A stretch of DNA of 6,051 bases, from the NCBI GenBank assembly GCA_021820785.1, contig JAKADE010000184.1, positions 1 to 6,051 on the forward strand, written 5' to 3'. This document shows, in pieces, positions 1-5,209 of this stretch (the first letter of the stretch is position 1; each line of letters begins with the position of its first letter). Below the pieces are notes generated by a model. That model saw nothing but the letters and a program-made list of their open reading frames with translations. It was not told where the DNA came from and searched no databases. A program made the position numbers and the translations under genes. The DNA comes from Pseudomonadota bacterium. Lineage in GTDB: Bacteria > Pseudomonadota > Gammaproteobacteria > Steroidobacterales > Steroidobacteraceae.

Positions 1-1151
1 AAGGCCGCGAGCGCGGTATCCAGGTCGGCGCGCGTGAGCGCGGCGGACATCTGCGTGCGGATGCGCGCCTGGCCCTTGGGCACCACGGGGTAGGAGAAGC
101 CAATGACGTACACCCCATGCGCGAGCAGCCGGTCGGCCATGCGGGCTGCGAGCGCCGCATCGCCGATCATCACCGGGATGATCGGATGCTCGCCGGGCTT
201 GAGCATGAAGCCGAGCCGCTCGAGGCCGGCGCGGAAATAGCGGGCGTTCTCGTGCACCTGCGCGCGCAGCTCGGGCCGCTCGCTGAGCAGCTCGAGCACG
301 TGCAGTCCGGCGGCGGCCACCACCGGCGGGATGCTGTTGGAGAACAGGTAGGGCCGCGAGCGCTGGCGCAGCCACTCGACCACCGGGGCGCGCGAGGCGA
401 TGTAGCCGCCGCTCGCGCCGCCGAGCGCCTTGCCGAGCGTGCCGGTGAGGATGTCGATGCGCGCGGCGACCCCGCAGTGCTCAGGCGTGCCGCGGCCGTG
501 CGCCCCCATGAAGCCGGTGGCGTGCGAGTCATCGACCATCACCAGCGCGTCGTAGCGGTCGGCGAGCGCGCAGATCTCAGCGAGGTTCGCCACCGTGCCG
601 TCCATCGAGAACACCCCGTCGGTGGCGATCAGACGGGTGCGCGCCGCGGCGCTGCGCTTCAGGCAGGCCTCGAGTTCGGCCATGTCGTTGTTCGCATAGC
701 GCAGCCGTTCGGCCTTGCACAGGCGGATCCCGTCGATGATGCTGGCGTGGTTCAGCGCATCGGAGATGACCGCATCGCGCTCATCGAGCAGCGTCTCGAA
801 CAGTCCGCCGTTGGCATCGAAGCAGGAGGAGTAGAGGATCGCATCCTCGGTGCCGAGAAACTCGCTCAGGCGCCGCTCGAGCGCCTTGTGCACCGTCTGC
901 GTGCCGCAGATGAAACGCACCGAGGCCATCCCGAAGCCGAACTGCTCGAGCGCCGCGTGCGCCGCCTCGAGCACGGTCGGATCGCTGGCGAGCCCGAGGT
1001 AGTTGTTGGCGCAGAGGTTGATCACCTCGCGCCCGCCGGTGCTGATCTGCCCGCCCTGTGGGCTCTCGATCACCCGTTCGTTCTTGTACAAGCCCTGGTC
1101 CTTCAGGGCGCCGAGGTCCGAGCGCAGACGCTCGATGAGTTGAGGCATCAT
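1..1151 (-). CDS. kbl: 2-amino-3-ketobutyrate CoA ligase (glycine C-acetyltransferase), partial at 3' end
   Basis: This PLP-dependent alpha-oxoamine synthase family enzyme cleaves 2-amino-3-ketobutyrate with CoA to glycine and acetyl-CoA, the second step of threonine degradation after threonine dehydrogenase (Tdh). Reading from an ATG at 1151 gives 383 codons before the window ends; the E. coli enzyme has about 398 residues, so only about 15 are missing. Visible motifs are CANNYLGLA (48-56), [13 protein letters not shown] (73-85), [16 protein letters not shown] (107-122), [12 protein letters not shown] (130-141, with the PLP-stacking His135), VDDSHATGF (206-214), [15 protein letters not shown] (236-250, with the Schiff-base lysine at Lys241) and [15 protein letters not shown] near the cut end. 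These blocks match E. coli Kbl almost word for word. The protein begins Met-Met, so 1148 is an alternative start. No Shine-Dalgarno sequence precedes it, but a perfect TATAAT lies 8 nt upstream. It follows the FNR-like gene on the same strand after 53 nt. tdh, its usual partner, could lie just beyond the left edge. Confidence 0.97.
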   Translation of the reverse strand, partial: MMPQLIERLRSDLGALKDQGLYKNERVIESPQGGQISTGGREVINLCANNYLGLASDPTVLEAAHAALEQFGFGMASVRFICGTQTVHKALERRLSEFLGTEDAILYSSCFDANGGLFETLLDERDAVISDALNHASIIDGIRLCKAERLRYANNDMAELEACLKRSAAARTRLIATDGVFSMDGTVANLAEICALADRYDALVMVDDSHATGFMGAHGRGTPEHCGVAARIDILTGTLGKALGGASGGYIASRAPVVEWLRQRSRPYLFSNSIPPVVAAAGLHVLELLSERPELRAQVHENARYFRAGLERLGFMLKPGEHPIIPVMIGDAALAARMADRLLAHGVYVIGFSYPVVPKGQARIRTQMSAALTRADLDTALAA

Positions 1152-1159
1152 GCGGCGCG

Positions 1160-1165
1160 ATTATA
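1160..1165 (-). promoter_or_regulatory. Perfect -10 box (TATAAT) directly before kbl
   Basis: On the minus strand this reads TATAAT, a full match to the sigma-70 -10 consensus in otherwise very GC-rich sequence. Eight nucleotides separate it from the A of the kbl ATG, so transcription would begin at or within about 2 nt of the start codon. The expected -35 position (about 1183-1188, reading CACCGC) is a poor match, and there is no TGn extension. The box could therefore depend on an activator, or be weak. The consequence, a leaderless kbl mRNA, is inferred. Confidence 0.5.
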
Positions 1166-1178
1166 CCCGTGCGCCGCC

Positions 1179-1193
1179 CCGGGCGGTGCCCGG
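1179..1193 (-). other. GC-rich hairpin between the FNR-like gene and kbl
   Basis: A 6-bp perfect stem (1179-1184 pairs with 1188-1193) closes a 3-nt loop just after the stop codon of the FNR-like gene. It is flanked by direct repeats CCGTGCGC at 1167-1174 and 1197-1204. No T-tract follows on the minus strand, so it is not a classical intrinsic terminator. It could stabilise the 3' end of the regulator mRNA or partly attenuate read-through into kbl. In DNA this GC-rich, a chance hairpin is also possible. Confidence 0.3.
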
Positions 1194-1204
1194 CCGCCGT
1201 GCGC

Positions 1205-1885
1205 TCAGAGCGTACCGCCGAGGCTGACGGTGCGCCCGCGTACCGCCAGGCGCTGCGCCTGGCTCAGGTGCCCGAGTGCACGCACGACCGTCTCCGGAGC
1301 GAGCCCGAGGTACGAGCCGATGTCGGCGCGGGTGAGCGGCAGGCGGAAGCGCTCCTCGCGTGCCGGCAGCTGGGCCCGCTCGATGTAGTTCTCGATGAAG
1401 GCAGCGACCCGCTCGACTGCCGGCAGCCCCGCCCAGGGCGCCGCGGCCCGGTCGGGCTGCGCGGCACTCTTCAGCAGCAGCCGCTCGAGCAGCGCGCCGT
1501 GCCCGGCGGCCGTGCCGGGGGCGGGCATGCGCAGCCGGCACACCGCGCTCGCGGTGGCCGCCTGCGCGGTGTAGGGCTGAACACCCCGGGCGTAGCTCTC
1601 CAGGCCGACCAGTTCCCCCGGCAGGCGCAGTCCGACCACCCGCTGCGAGCCGTCCGGCAGGCTCATGCGCAGCACCAGGCAGCCCGTGGCCACGATGTAG
1701 ACCGCCGGCGCGGCACCCTGTTCGAGCAGGCGTGCGCCGCGCTCGAGCGGCGGTTCGCGCCGGGCGTGGACGGCATCGGCGGTGAGGGGCTCGGGGCCCC
1801 AGCAGCGGCGCGTGGCCGGGCAGGCGGCACAATCGGTTTCACTCTGCGCGCCGTTGCGGCCGCGGGTACGGTCGTGGGTGTTCAT
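1205..1885 (-). CDS. FNR/CRP-family transcriptional regulator with [4Fe-4S] cysteine set
   Basis: This 226-residue protein is an FNR-type oxygen-responsive transcription factor. The N-terminus carries Cys19-X2-Cys22-X5-Cys28, the same spacing as E. coli FNR Cys20/23/29. Cys116, in TASAVCRLRM, aligns with FNR Cys122, so all four likely cluster ligands are present. Residues about 38-130 form the cyclic-nucleotide-type beta-roll (VYIVATGCLVLRM, LPGELVGLESYARG). About 152-172 matches the start of the FNR effector helix region (ERVAAFIENYIER), and 184-222 is the winged helix-turn-helix (LTRADIGSYLGLAPETVVRA). The recognition helix has Glu198 and Arg202 at the FNR Glu209 and Arg213 positions but Val201 in place of Ser212. 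I chose the ATG at 1885 because the family-like cysteine region follows it. The frame stays open back to 2032, but that stretch is the divergent promoter region. No good Shine-Dalgarno is visible. It is transcribed away from nadA and towards kbl. I leave the symbol empty because fnr, anr and fnrL cannot be told apart here. Confidence 0.93.
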   Translation of the reverse strand: MNTHDRTRGRNGAQSETDCAACPATRRCWGPEPLTADAVHARREPPLERGARLLEQGAAPAVYIVATGCLVLRMSLPDGSQRVVGLRLPGELVGLESYARGVQPYTAQAATASAVCRLRMPAPGTAAGHGALLERLLLKSAAQPDRAAAPWAGLPAVERVAAFIENYIERAQLPAREERFRLPLTRADIGSYLGLAPETVVRALGHLSQAQRLAVRGRTVSLGGTL

Positions 1886-1912
1886 GTCGGCAACGCTAGC
1901 GCGGCGGATGCT

Positions 1913-1926
1913 GCGATAGATATCAG
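1913..1926. promoter_or_regulatory. Candidate FNR/CRP-family binding site
   Basis: The sequence GCGAT-AGAT-ATCAG matches the FNR consensus TTGAT-N4-ATCAA at 7 of 10 informative positions, with both GAT/ATC cores intact at the right spacing. It lies 28 nt upstream of the start codon of the FNR-like gene and 53 nt (or 104 nt) before nadA. The place fits autoregulation of the regulator and possibly control of nadAB. The mismatches sit at the outer bases, which fits a recognition helix lacking the FNR serine. This is inference from one site only. Confidence 0.4.
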
Positions 1927-1928
1927 GA

Positions 1929-1966
1929 TTTTCCGCAGAGGGCGCGGCCGCACGGCCTGCGGAAAA
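1929..1966. repeat. Perfect 10-bp inverted repeat upstream of nadA
   Basis: TTTTCCGCAG (1929-1938) is the exact reverse complement of CTGCGGAAAA (1957-1966). The 18-nt spacer contains the 8-bp palindrome GCGGCCGC (1944-1951). The right arm can alternatively pair through GAAAA (1962-1966) with TTTTC (1972-1976), giving two mutually exclusive hairpins. It might be an operator for a dimeric repressor or a folded leader element in the nadA mRNA. It does not look like a terminator, because the genes on both sides are transcribed away from it. Confidence 0.55.
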
Positions 1967-2030
1967 ACTGATTTTCGTCATGGCGGGCGCTACGCCCGGG
2001 GCCGTCCGCTCCGGCATCATCGGCGCGCTC

Positions 2031-3002
2031 ATGAACGCTCACGCCGATCCTTGCACTTCCGTCGCCGCCCGCCTCGCGCATGTGGTGCCCGCCGCCGAAA
2101 TCGCGCTCGCCGAGCCGCTGATCGCGCGCATCGCGGCGCTGAAGGCCGAACACGGTGCGCTCGTGCTGGCGCACAACTACCAGACGCCGCTGGTCAGCGC
2201 GGTGGCGGATTTCACCGGGGATTCCCTCGCCATGGCGCAGTACGCGCTCGAGGCGCCGGCACGCACCCTGGTGGTGTGCGGCGTGCGCTTCATGGCCGAG
2301 ACCGTCAAACTACTCTGTCCGGACACACGCGTGCTGCTCAGCGCCGCGGAGGCCGGCTGCTCGCTCGCCGATTCGATCGATGCCGAGGCGGTGCGCGGCG
2401 TGCGCGCCGCGTGCCCCGGGGTGCCGATCGTCGCCTACATCAATACGACTGCGGCGGTGAAGGCCGAAGTCGACGTGTGCTGCACTTCCGCCAACGCTGT
2501 GCGGGTGGTGCGCGCGCTCGGCACGCCGCGGGTCATCATGCTGCCCGATCAGCACCTGGCCGGGTTCGTCGCCGAGGAAAGCGGCGTCGAGGTGATCGCC
2601 TGGGGCGGCCAGTGCGAGGTCCACACCCGCTTCAACGCGGCCGACATCCGCGCGTTCCGTCTCGAGACGGCGGTGACCGTGCTCGCCCATCCGGAATGCC
2701 CCGAAGGGGTGCGTGCGGAAGCGGACTTCGTCGGCTCCACCGGTGCGATGGCCCGCTTCCTCAGTGAGCGGCGCCCGCCGCGGGCGATGCTGCTCACCGA
2801 GTGCGCCATGGCCGACAACGTTTCGGTGCAGTGCCCGGACATCCAGTTCGTGCGCCCGTGCAACCTGTGTCCGCACATGAAGGCCACCACGCTCGAGCGC
2901 GTGGTGCAGGCGCTCGAGACGTTCGACACGCCGATCGAGATCGATCCGGGGCTCGCAGCACGGGCGCGCCGCCCGATCGCGCGCATGCTCGAGATCGGCT
3001 GA
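2031..3002 (+). CDS. nadA: Quinolinate synthase A
   Basis: NadA condenses iminoaspartate with dihydroxyacetone phosphate to make quinolinate, the committed precursor of NAD, using an oxygen-sensitive [4Fe-4S] cluster. With the ATG at 2031 the protein has 323 residues. Motifs in order are VLAHNYQTP (45-53), FTGDSLAMA (61-69), CGVRFMAET (83-91), AEAGCSLADS (106-115), YINTTAAVKA (136-145), CCTSANAV (150-157), WGGQCEVHTRF (191-201), LAHPECP (218-224), GSTGAM (235-240), LLTECAMADNVS (254-265) and RPCNLCPHMK (275-284). The three likely cluster ligands are Cys110, Cys195 and Cys280, corresponding to E. coli Cys113, Cys200 and Cys297. The AHNYQ motif and short length differ from E. coli NadA (347 residues, AHYYTD) and resemble the form I recall from alphaproteobacteria. 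An in-frame ATG at 1980 would add 17 residues without recognisable family sequence; neither start has a good ribosome binding site. nadB follows after 11 nt. Confidence 0.96.
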   Translation: MNAHADPCTSVAARLAHVVPAAEIALAEPLIARIAALKAEHGALVLAHNYQTPLVSAVADFTGDSLAMAQYALEAPARTLVVCGVRFMAETVKLLCPDTRVLLSAAEAGCSLADSIDAEAVRGVRAACPGVPIVAYINTTAAVKAEVDVCCTSANAVRVVRALGTPRVIMLPDQHLAGFVAEESGVEVIAWGGQCEVHTRFNAADIRAFRLETAVTVLAHPECPEGVRAEADFVGSTGAMARFLSERRPPRAMLLTECAMADNVSVQCPDIQFVRPCNLCPHMKATTLERVVQALETFDTPIEIDPGLAARARRPIARMLEIG

Positions 3003-3013
3003 GCGTCGCGGCC

Positions 3014-4513
3014 ATGCGCACGCTCGAGACCGATGTGCTCGTCATCGGGGCCGGCGCGGCCGGTCTGTGTGCCGCGCTCGCCGCCGCGCCGCGCCGCGTG
3101 CTGGTCGTCTCGGCGGCCGATCCACGCCTCGCCAGTTCGACCGCGCTTGCCCAGGGCGGGCTCGCCGCGCCGCTCGGCGCAGGGGATTCGGTCGAGGCGC
3201 AGATGGCCGACACGCTCGCGGCCGGCGGTCACAGCAGCGACCGGCGCGCGGCGTTGCGCGTGATCCGGGCGGCCGGCGAGGCGGTGAGCTTCCTGTGTGA
3301 CCTCGGCGTACCCTTCGAGCGCGATGCGGCCGGCTGGCAGCTGCATCGCGAGGGTGGCCACAGCCGCGCCCGGGTGCTGCACGCACACGGGGATCGCACC
3401 GGCGCCGCCATTCTCTCGGCGCTGTTGACCGCGGCCGGGCACGCCGCGCATGTCGATCTGCTCTCGGGGCTGCATGTGCTCGCGCTGCGCGAAGGGCCGG
3501 CCGAGCGGCTGTGCGGCGCCTGGGCGGTGGATGCCGCCGGGGAGACCGTGCGGCTCGAGGCGCATGAGACCGTGCTCGCCACCGGCGGGGTGGGGCGGCT
3601 GTTCCCGAGCACCACCAACGGGCCGGCCGCCCACGGCGACGGACTCGCCATGGCCCTTGGTCACGGGGCGCGGGTGGCGGGCCTGGAGTTCGTGCAGTTC
3701 CATCCGACCGCGCTCGCCGCCGGCGCCGATCCGCTGCCACTGCTCACCGAGGCGCTGCGCGGCGCCGGTGCGGTGCTGCGCGATGCCCGCGGCGAGCGGT
3801 TCATGCCGGCCGTGCATCCGCTGGCGGAGCTCGCGCCGCGCGACGTGGTGGCGCGCGAGGTGTGGTCGCGCTGCGCGCGCGCAGAGCCGGTCTGGCTCGA
3901 TGCGAGGAGTGTGTTCGGGGGCGAGCACGCCGAGGCGTTTCCGGCTGCGCTCGAGGCGTGCCGGACGCACGGCATTGATCCGGCCCGAGAGCCGATCCCG
4001 GTGAGCACCGCGGCGCACTATCACATGGGCGGCGTGGTGGTCGACATGCTCGGACGCAGCACGCGGGCGGGCTTGTGGGCCTGCGGCGAGGTGGCCTTCA
4101 CCGGGATGCACGGGGCGAACCGGCTGGCGAGCAACTCGCTGCTCGAGGCGGTGGTGTGCGGGCGGACCGTGGGGCGCGCGCTTGCGCGCGAGCACAATCC
4201 GCAGCGGCGCATCCGCGTGCGAATCGCCGACGAGGCACCGCCGCCGCTCGCGACCGATGCGGCACTCTCGGGGCAAGTGCGCGCAATCGTCGGGCGCTGC
4301 CTCGGCCCGCTGCGGCGCGGCAGCGAGCTCGAGCAGGGCGGGCGCGACCTGGCGGCACTCGCGGCGCGCCTGACACCCGGGGCGCTGCTCGAGCGGCGCC
4401 GTCTGGAGCTCGCGCAGGCGATGGTGCGCGCGGCCCTGGCGCGCCGCGAGAGCCGCGGTGCGCACTGGCGCGAGGACTACCCCGAGCGCGATCCGGCACG
4501 CGACGTGCGCTGA
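3014..4513 (+). CDS. nadB: L-aspartate oxidase
   Basis: NadB is the FAD enzyme that oxidises L-aspartate to iminoaspartate, feeding NadA; it can pass electrons to oxygen or fumarate. The ATG at 3014 gives 499 residues, somewhat shorter than E. coli NadB (540). The N-terminal dinucleotide-binding motif is VLVIGAGAAGLCAALAA (8-24), followed by SSTALAQGGLAA (41-52). The substrate and FAD site motifs of the succinate dehydrogenase/fumarate reductase flavoprotein family are EGGHSRARVLHAHGDRTG (113-130), ATGGVGRLF (189-197), EFVQFHPTAL (225-234, His230), RDVVAREV (276-283, Arg276), AAHYHMGGVVVD (333-344, His335) and GEVAFTGMHGANRLASNSLL (358-377, Arg370). Glu113, His230, Arg276, His335 and Arg370 line up with E. 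coli Glu121, His244, Arg290, His351 and Arg386, so the active site looks complete. The C-terminus (about 415-490) is the helical domain of the family. The frame is open further upstream to 2801, but that part overlaps nadA and lacks family sequence. The 11-nt gap implies co-transcription with nadA. Confidence 0.97.
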   Translation: MRTLETDVLVIGAGAAGLCAALAAAPRRVLVVSAADPRLASSTALAQGGLAAPLGAGDSVEAQMADTLAAGGHSSDRRAALRVIRAAGEAVSFLCDLGVPFERDAAGWQLHREGGHSRARVLHAHGDRTGAAILSALLTAAGHAAHVDLLSGLHVLALREGPAERLCGAWAVDAAGETVRLEAHETVLATGGVGRLFPSTTNGPAAHGDGLAMALGHGARVAGLEFVQFHPTALAAGADPLPLLTEALRGAGAVLRDARGERFMPAVHPLAELAPRDVVAREVWSRCARAEPVWLDARSVFGGEHAEAFPAALEACRTHGIDPAREPIPVSTAAHYHMGGVVVDMLGRSTRAGLWACGEVAFTGMHGANRLASNSLLEAVVCGRTVGRALAREHNPQRRIRVRIADEAPPPLATDAALSGQVRAIVGRCLGPLRRGSELEQGGRDLAALAARLTPGALLERRRLELAQAMVRAALARRESRGAHWREDYPERDPARDVR

Positions 4514-4527
4514 GGCCTCCCTCTAAT

Positions 4528-4546
4528 GGCGGCTGCGCTCGCCGCC
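4528..4546 (+). other. GC hairpin after nadB
   Basis: GGCGGC (4528-4533) pairs perfectly with GCCGCC (4541-4546) around a 7-nt loop, 14 nt after the nadB stop. No run of T follows, so evidence for an intrinsic terminator is weak. It may mark the 3' end of the nadAB message or only reflect high GC content. Confidence 0.25.
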
Positions 4547-4580
4547 GGCGCTGGTTACCATGACCCTCTTTCACCGTTGC

Positions 4581-4585
4581 GGAGG
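4581..4585 (+). promoter_or_regulatory. Strong ribosome binding site for the DUF1993 gene
   Basis: GGAGG lies 5 nt before the ATG at 4591. It fixes that start against two ATG or GTG candidates further upstream in other frames, and is the best Shine-Dalgarno match in the window. The FNR-like gene, kbl and nadA have none comparable. Confidence 0.75.
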
Positions 4586-4590
4586 TTGTC

Positions 4591-5112
4591 ATGGCGCTCA
4601 CGCTCTACGCGGCCACGGTGCCGTCCTATCGGCAGATTCTCGGTGCGGTCGCCGGGCTGCTCGGCACCGCCCAGGGCTTCTGCGCCGAACGGCAGCTCGC
4701 GCCGGAGCAGCTGCTCGAGGCCCGGCTGGCGAGCGACATGCTGCCGTTTGCCTATCAGGTGCGCGCCACGACCACGCATTCGATCGGGGCCATCGAGGGG
4801 CTGCGGCGCGGGACGTTCTCCCCGGACCGCTCGGCGCCGCCGGGCAGTTTCGCGGCGCTCGAGCGCCTCGTCGCCGACACCGATGCGGCGCTCGCGGCCC
4901 TCGACCCGGCGGAGCTCGAGGGGCTCGCCGGCCGCGACATGCTGTTCGTGGCCGGGGAGCGGCGAGTTCCGTTCACGGGGGAGAATTTCCTGCTGTCGTT
5001 TTCGCAGCCGAATTTCTACTTCCACGCCACCACCGCCTACGACATTCTGCGCGCCCAGGGCGTGTCGATCGGCAAACGGGACTTCATCGGGGCGCTGCGC
5101 GTGAAGGCCTGA
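4591..5112 (+). CDS. DUF1993 family protein (DinB-like four-helix fold), function unknown
   Basis: I recognise this 173-residue protein as a DUF1993 member, a family thought to share the DinB/YfiT-like four-helix bundle. Supporting features are the N-terminal helix with VPSYRQILGAVAGLL (10-24), the block LLEARLASDMLPFAYQVRAT (41-60) and the C-terminal signature NFYFHATTAYDILRAQGV (141-158) followed by GKRDFIG (161-167). Length is normal for the family. I see no signal peptide or membrane segment, so it is probably cytoplasmic. Some relatives in the DinB superfamily bind metal through histidines or act as thiol-dependent transferases. Here His63 and His145 are conspicuous, but there is no clear three-histidine set, so I propose no activity. 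The start is fixed by a GGAGG at 4581-4585. The gene sits 77 nt after nadB and 89 nt before zwf on the same strand. It may be part of the nadAB transcript or have its own promoter. Confidence 0.85.
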   Translation: MALTLYAATVPSYRQILGAVAGLLGTAQGFCAERQLAPEQLLEARLASDMLPFAYQVRATTTHSIGAIEGLRRGTFSPDRSAPPGSFAALERLVADTDAALAALDPAELEGLAGRDMLFVAGERRVPFTGENFLLSFSQPNFYFHATTAYDILRAQGVSIGKRDFIGALRVKA

Positions 5113-5201
5113 GGATGTGAGGGCGGCGATGGATTCGGGGTCGCCGGCTCGCTATCCTCCGGCGAAAGACATCTTATCGGCACACATGAAGGTGGAGCAG
5201 G
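5113..5201 (+). promoter_or_regulatory. Leader region of zwf with an imperfectly understood hairpin
   Basis: This 89-nt gap contains a 7-bp perfect stem, TCGCCGG (5141-5147) with CCGGCGA (5159-5165), around an 11-nt loop. The sequence between the stem and zwf (about 5165-5190) is relatively A/T-rich. No T-tract follows the stem, so termination of the upstream gene is not well supported. I saw no convincing -35/-10 pair; TATCCT in the loop and TTATCG at 5174-5179 are weak -10-like elements. It probably holds the zwf promoter and start-proximal leader. Confidence 0.4.
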
Positions 5202-5209
5202 GTGGCTAA
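5186..5209 (+). other. Possible 7-codon upstream ORF overlapping the zwf start
   Basis: An ATG at 5186 opens a reading frame MKVEQGG that ends with TAA at 5207-5209, overlapping the first 8 nt of zwf in another frame. Terminating ribosomes would sit on the zwf GTG start, which could allow translational coupling. It has no clear Shine-Dalgarno of its own, and its bases also contain the zwf ribosome binding site (GGAG, 5194-5197). Chance occurrence is quite likely. Confidence 0.15.

Larger units (their letters stand above)
1886..2030. promoter_or_regulatory. Divergent promoter region between the FNR-like gene and nadA
   Basis: This 145-nt stretch must contain the promoters for the FNR-like gene (leftward) and the nadAB operon (rightward). 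Its centre (about 1911-1980) is clearly less GC-rich than its surroundings and contains the only strong symmetric elements nearby: an FNR-like palindrome, a 10-bp inverted repeat, and direct repeats of GATTTTC at 1927-1933 and 1970-1976. I found no convincing paired -35/-10 set on either strand; TATCTA on the minus strand (1922-1917) is only a weak -10 candidate. If nadA starts at 1980 rather than 2031, the right-hand 51 nt are coding. Confidence 0.7.

Noticed and set aside
117..1388. Long open frame on the plus strand (423 codons) across kbl
   Set aside because: It is antisense to the well-conserved kbl, its translation is Ala/Arg/Gly/His-rich with no recognisable domain, and it runs on into the opposite strand of the regulator. 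Such shadows are normal at this GC content.
1944..1951. GCGGCCGC palindrome as a separate regulatory site
   Set aside because: An 8-bp GC palindrome is easily reached by chance in this composition. I mention it only as part of the inverted-repeat spacer.
1886..2032. 49-codon N-terminal extension of the FNR-like protein
   Set aside because: The extension is unlike FNR family N-termini and would occupy the whole divergent regulatory region. The ATG at 1885 places the cysteine motif at residue 19, as in FNR.
1169..2767. 532-codon open frame on the plus strand
   Set aside because: It crosses the regulator in antisense, the divergent promoter region and nadA out of frame. No family resemblance and no ribosome binding site.
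2801..3013. 71-codon N-terminal extension of NadB
   Set aside because: It overlaps the conserved C-terminal part of nadA out of frame, and the FAD-binding motif of NadB follows the ATG at 3014 at the normal distance.
2549..4465. 638-codon open frame on the minus strand
   Set aside because: It lies fully antisense to nadA and nadB, whose motifs are complete. The translation is a low-complexity Arg/Ala/His/Pro mix typical of GC-rich shadow frames.
4528..4546. Intrinsic terminator after nadB
   Set aside because: The stem is perfect but no T-tract follows, so I list it only as a hairpin.
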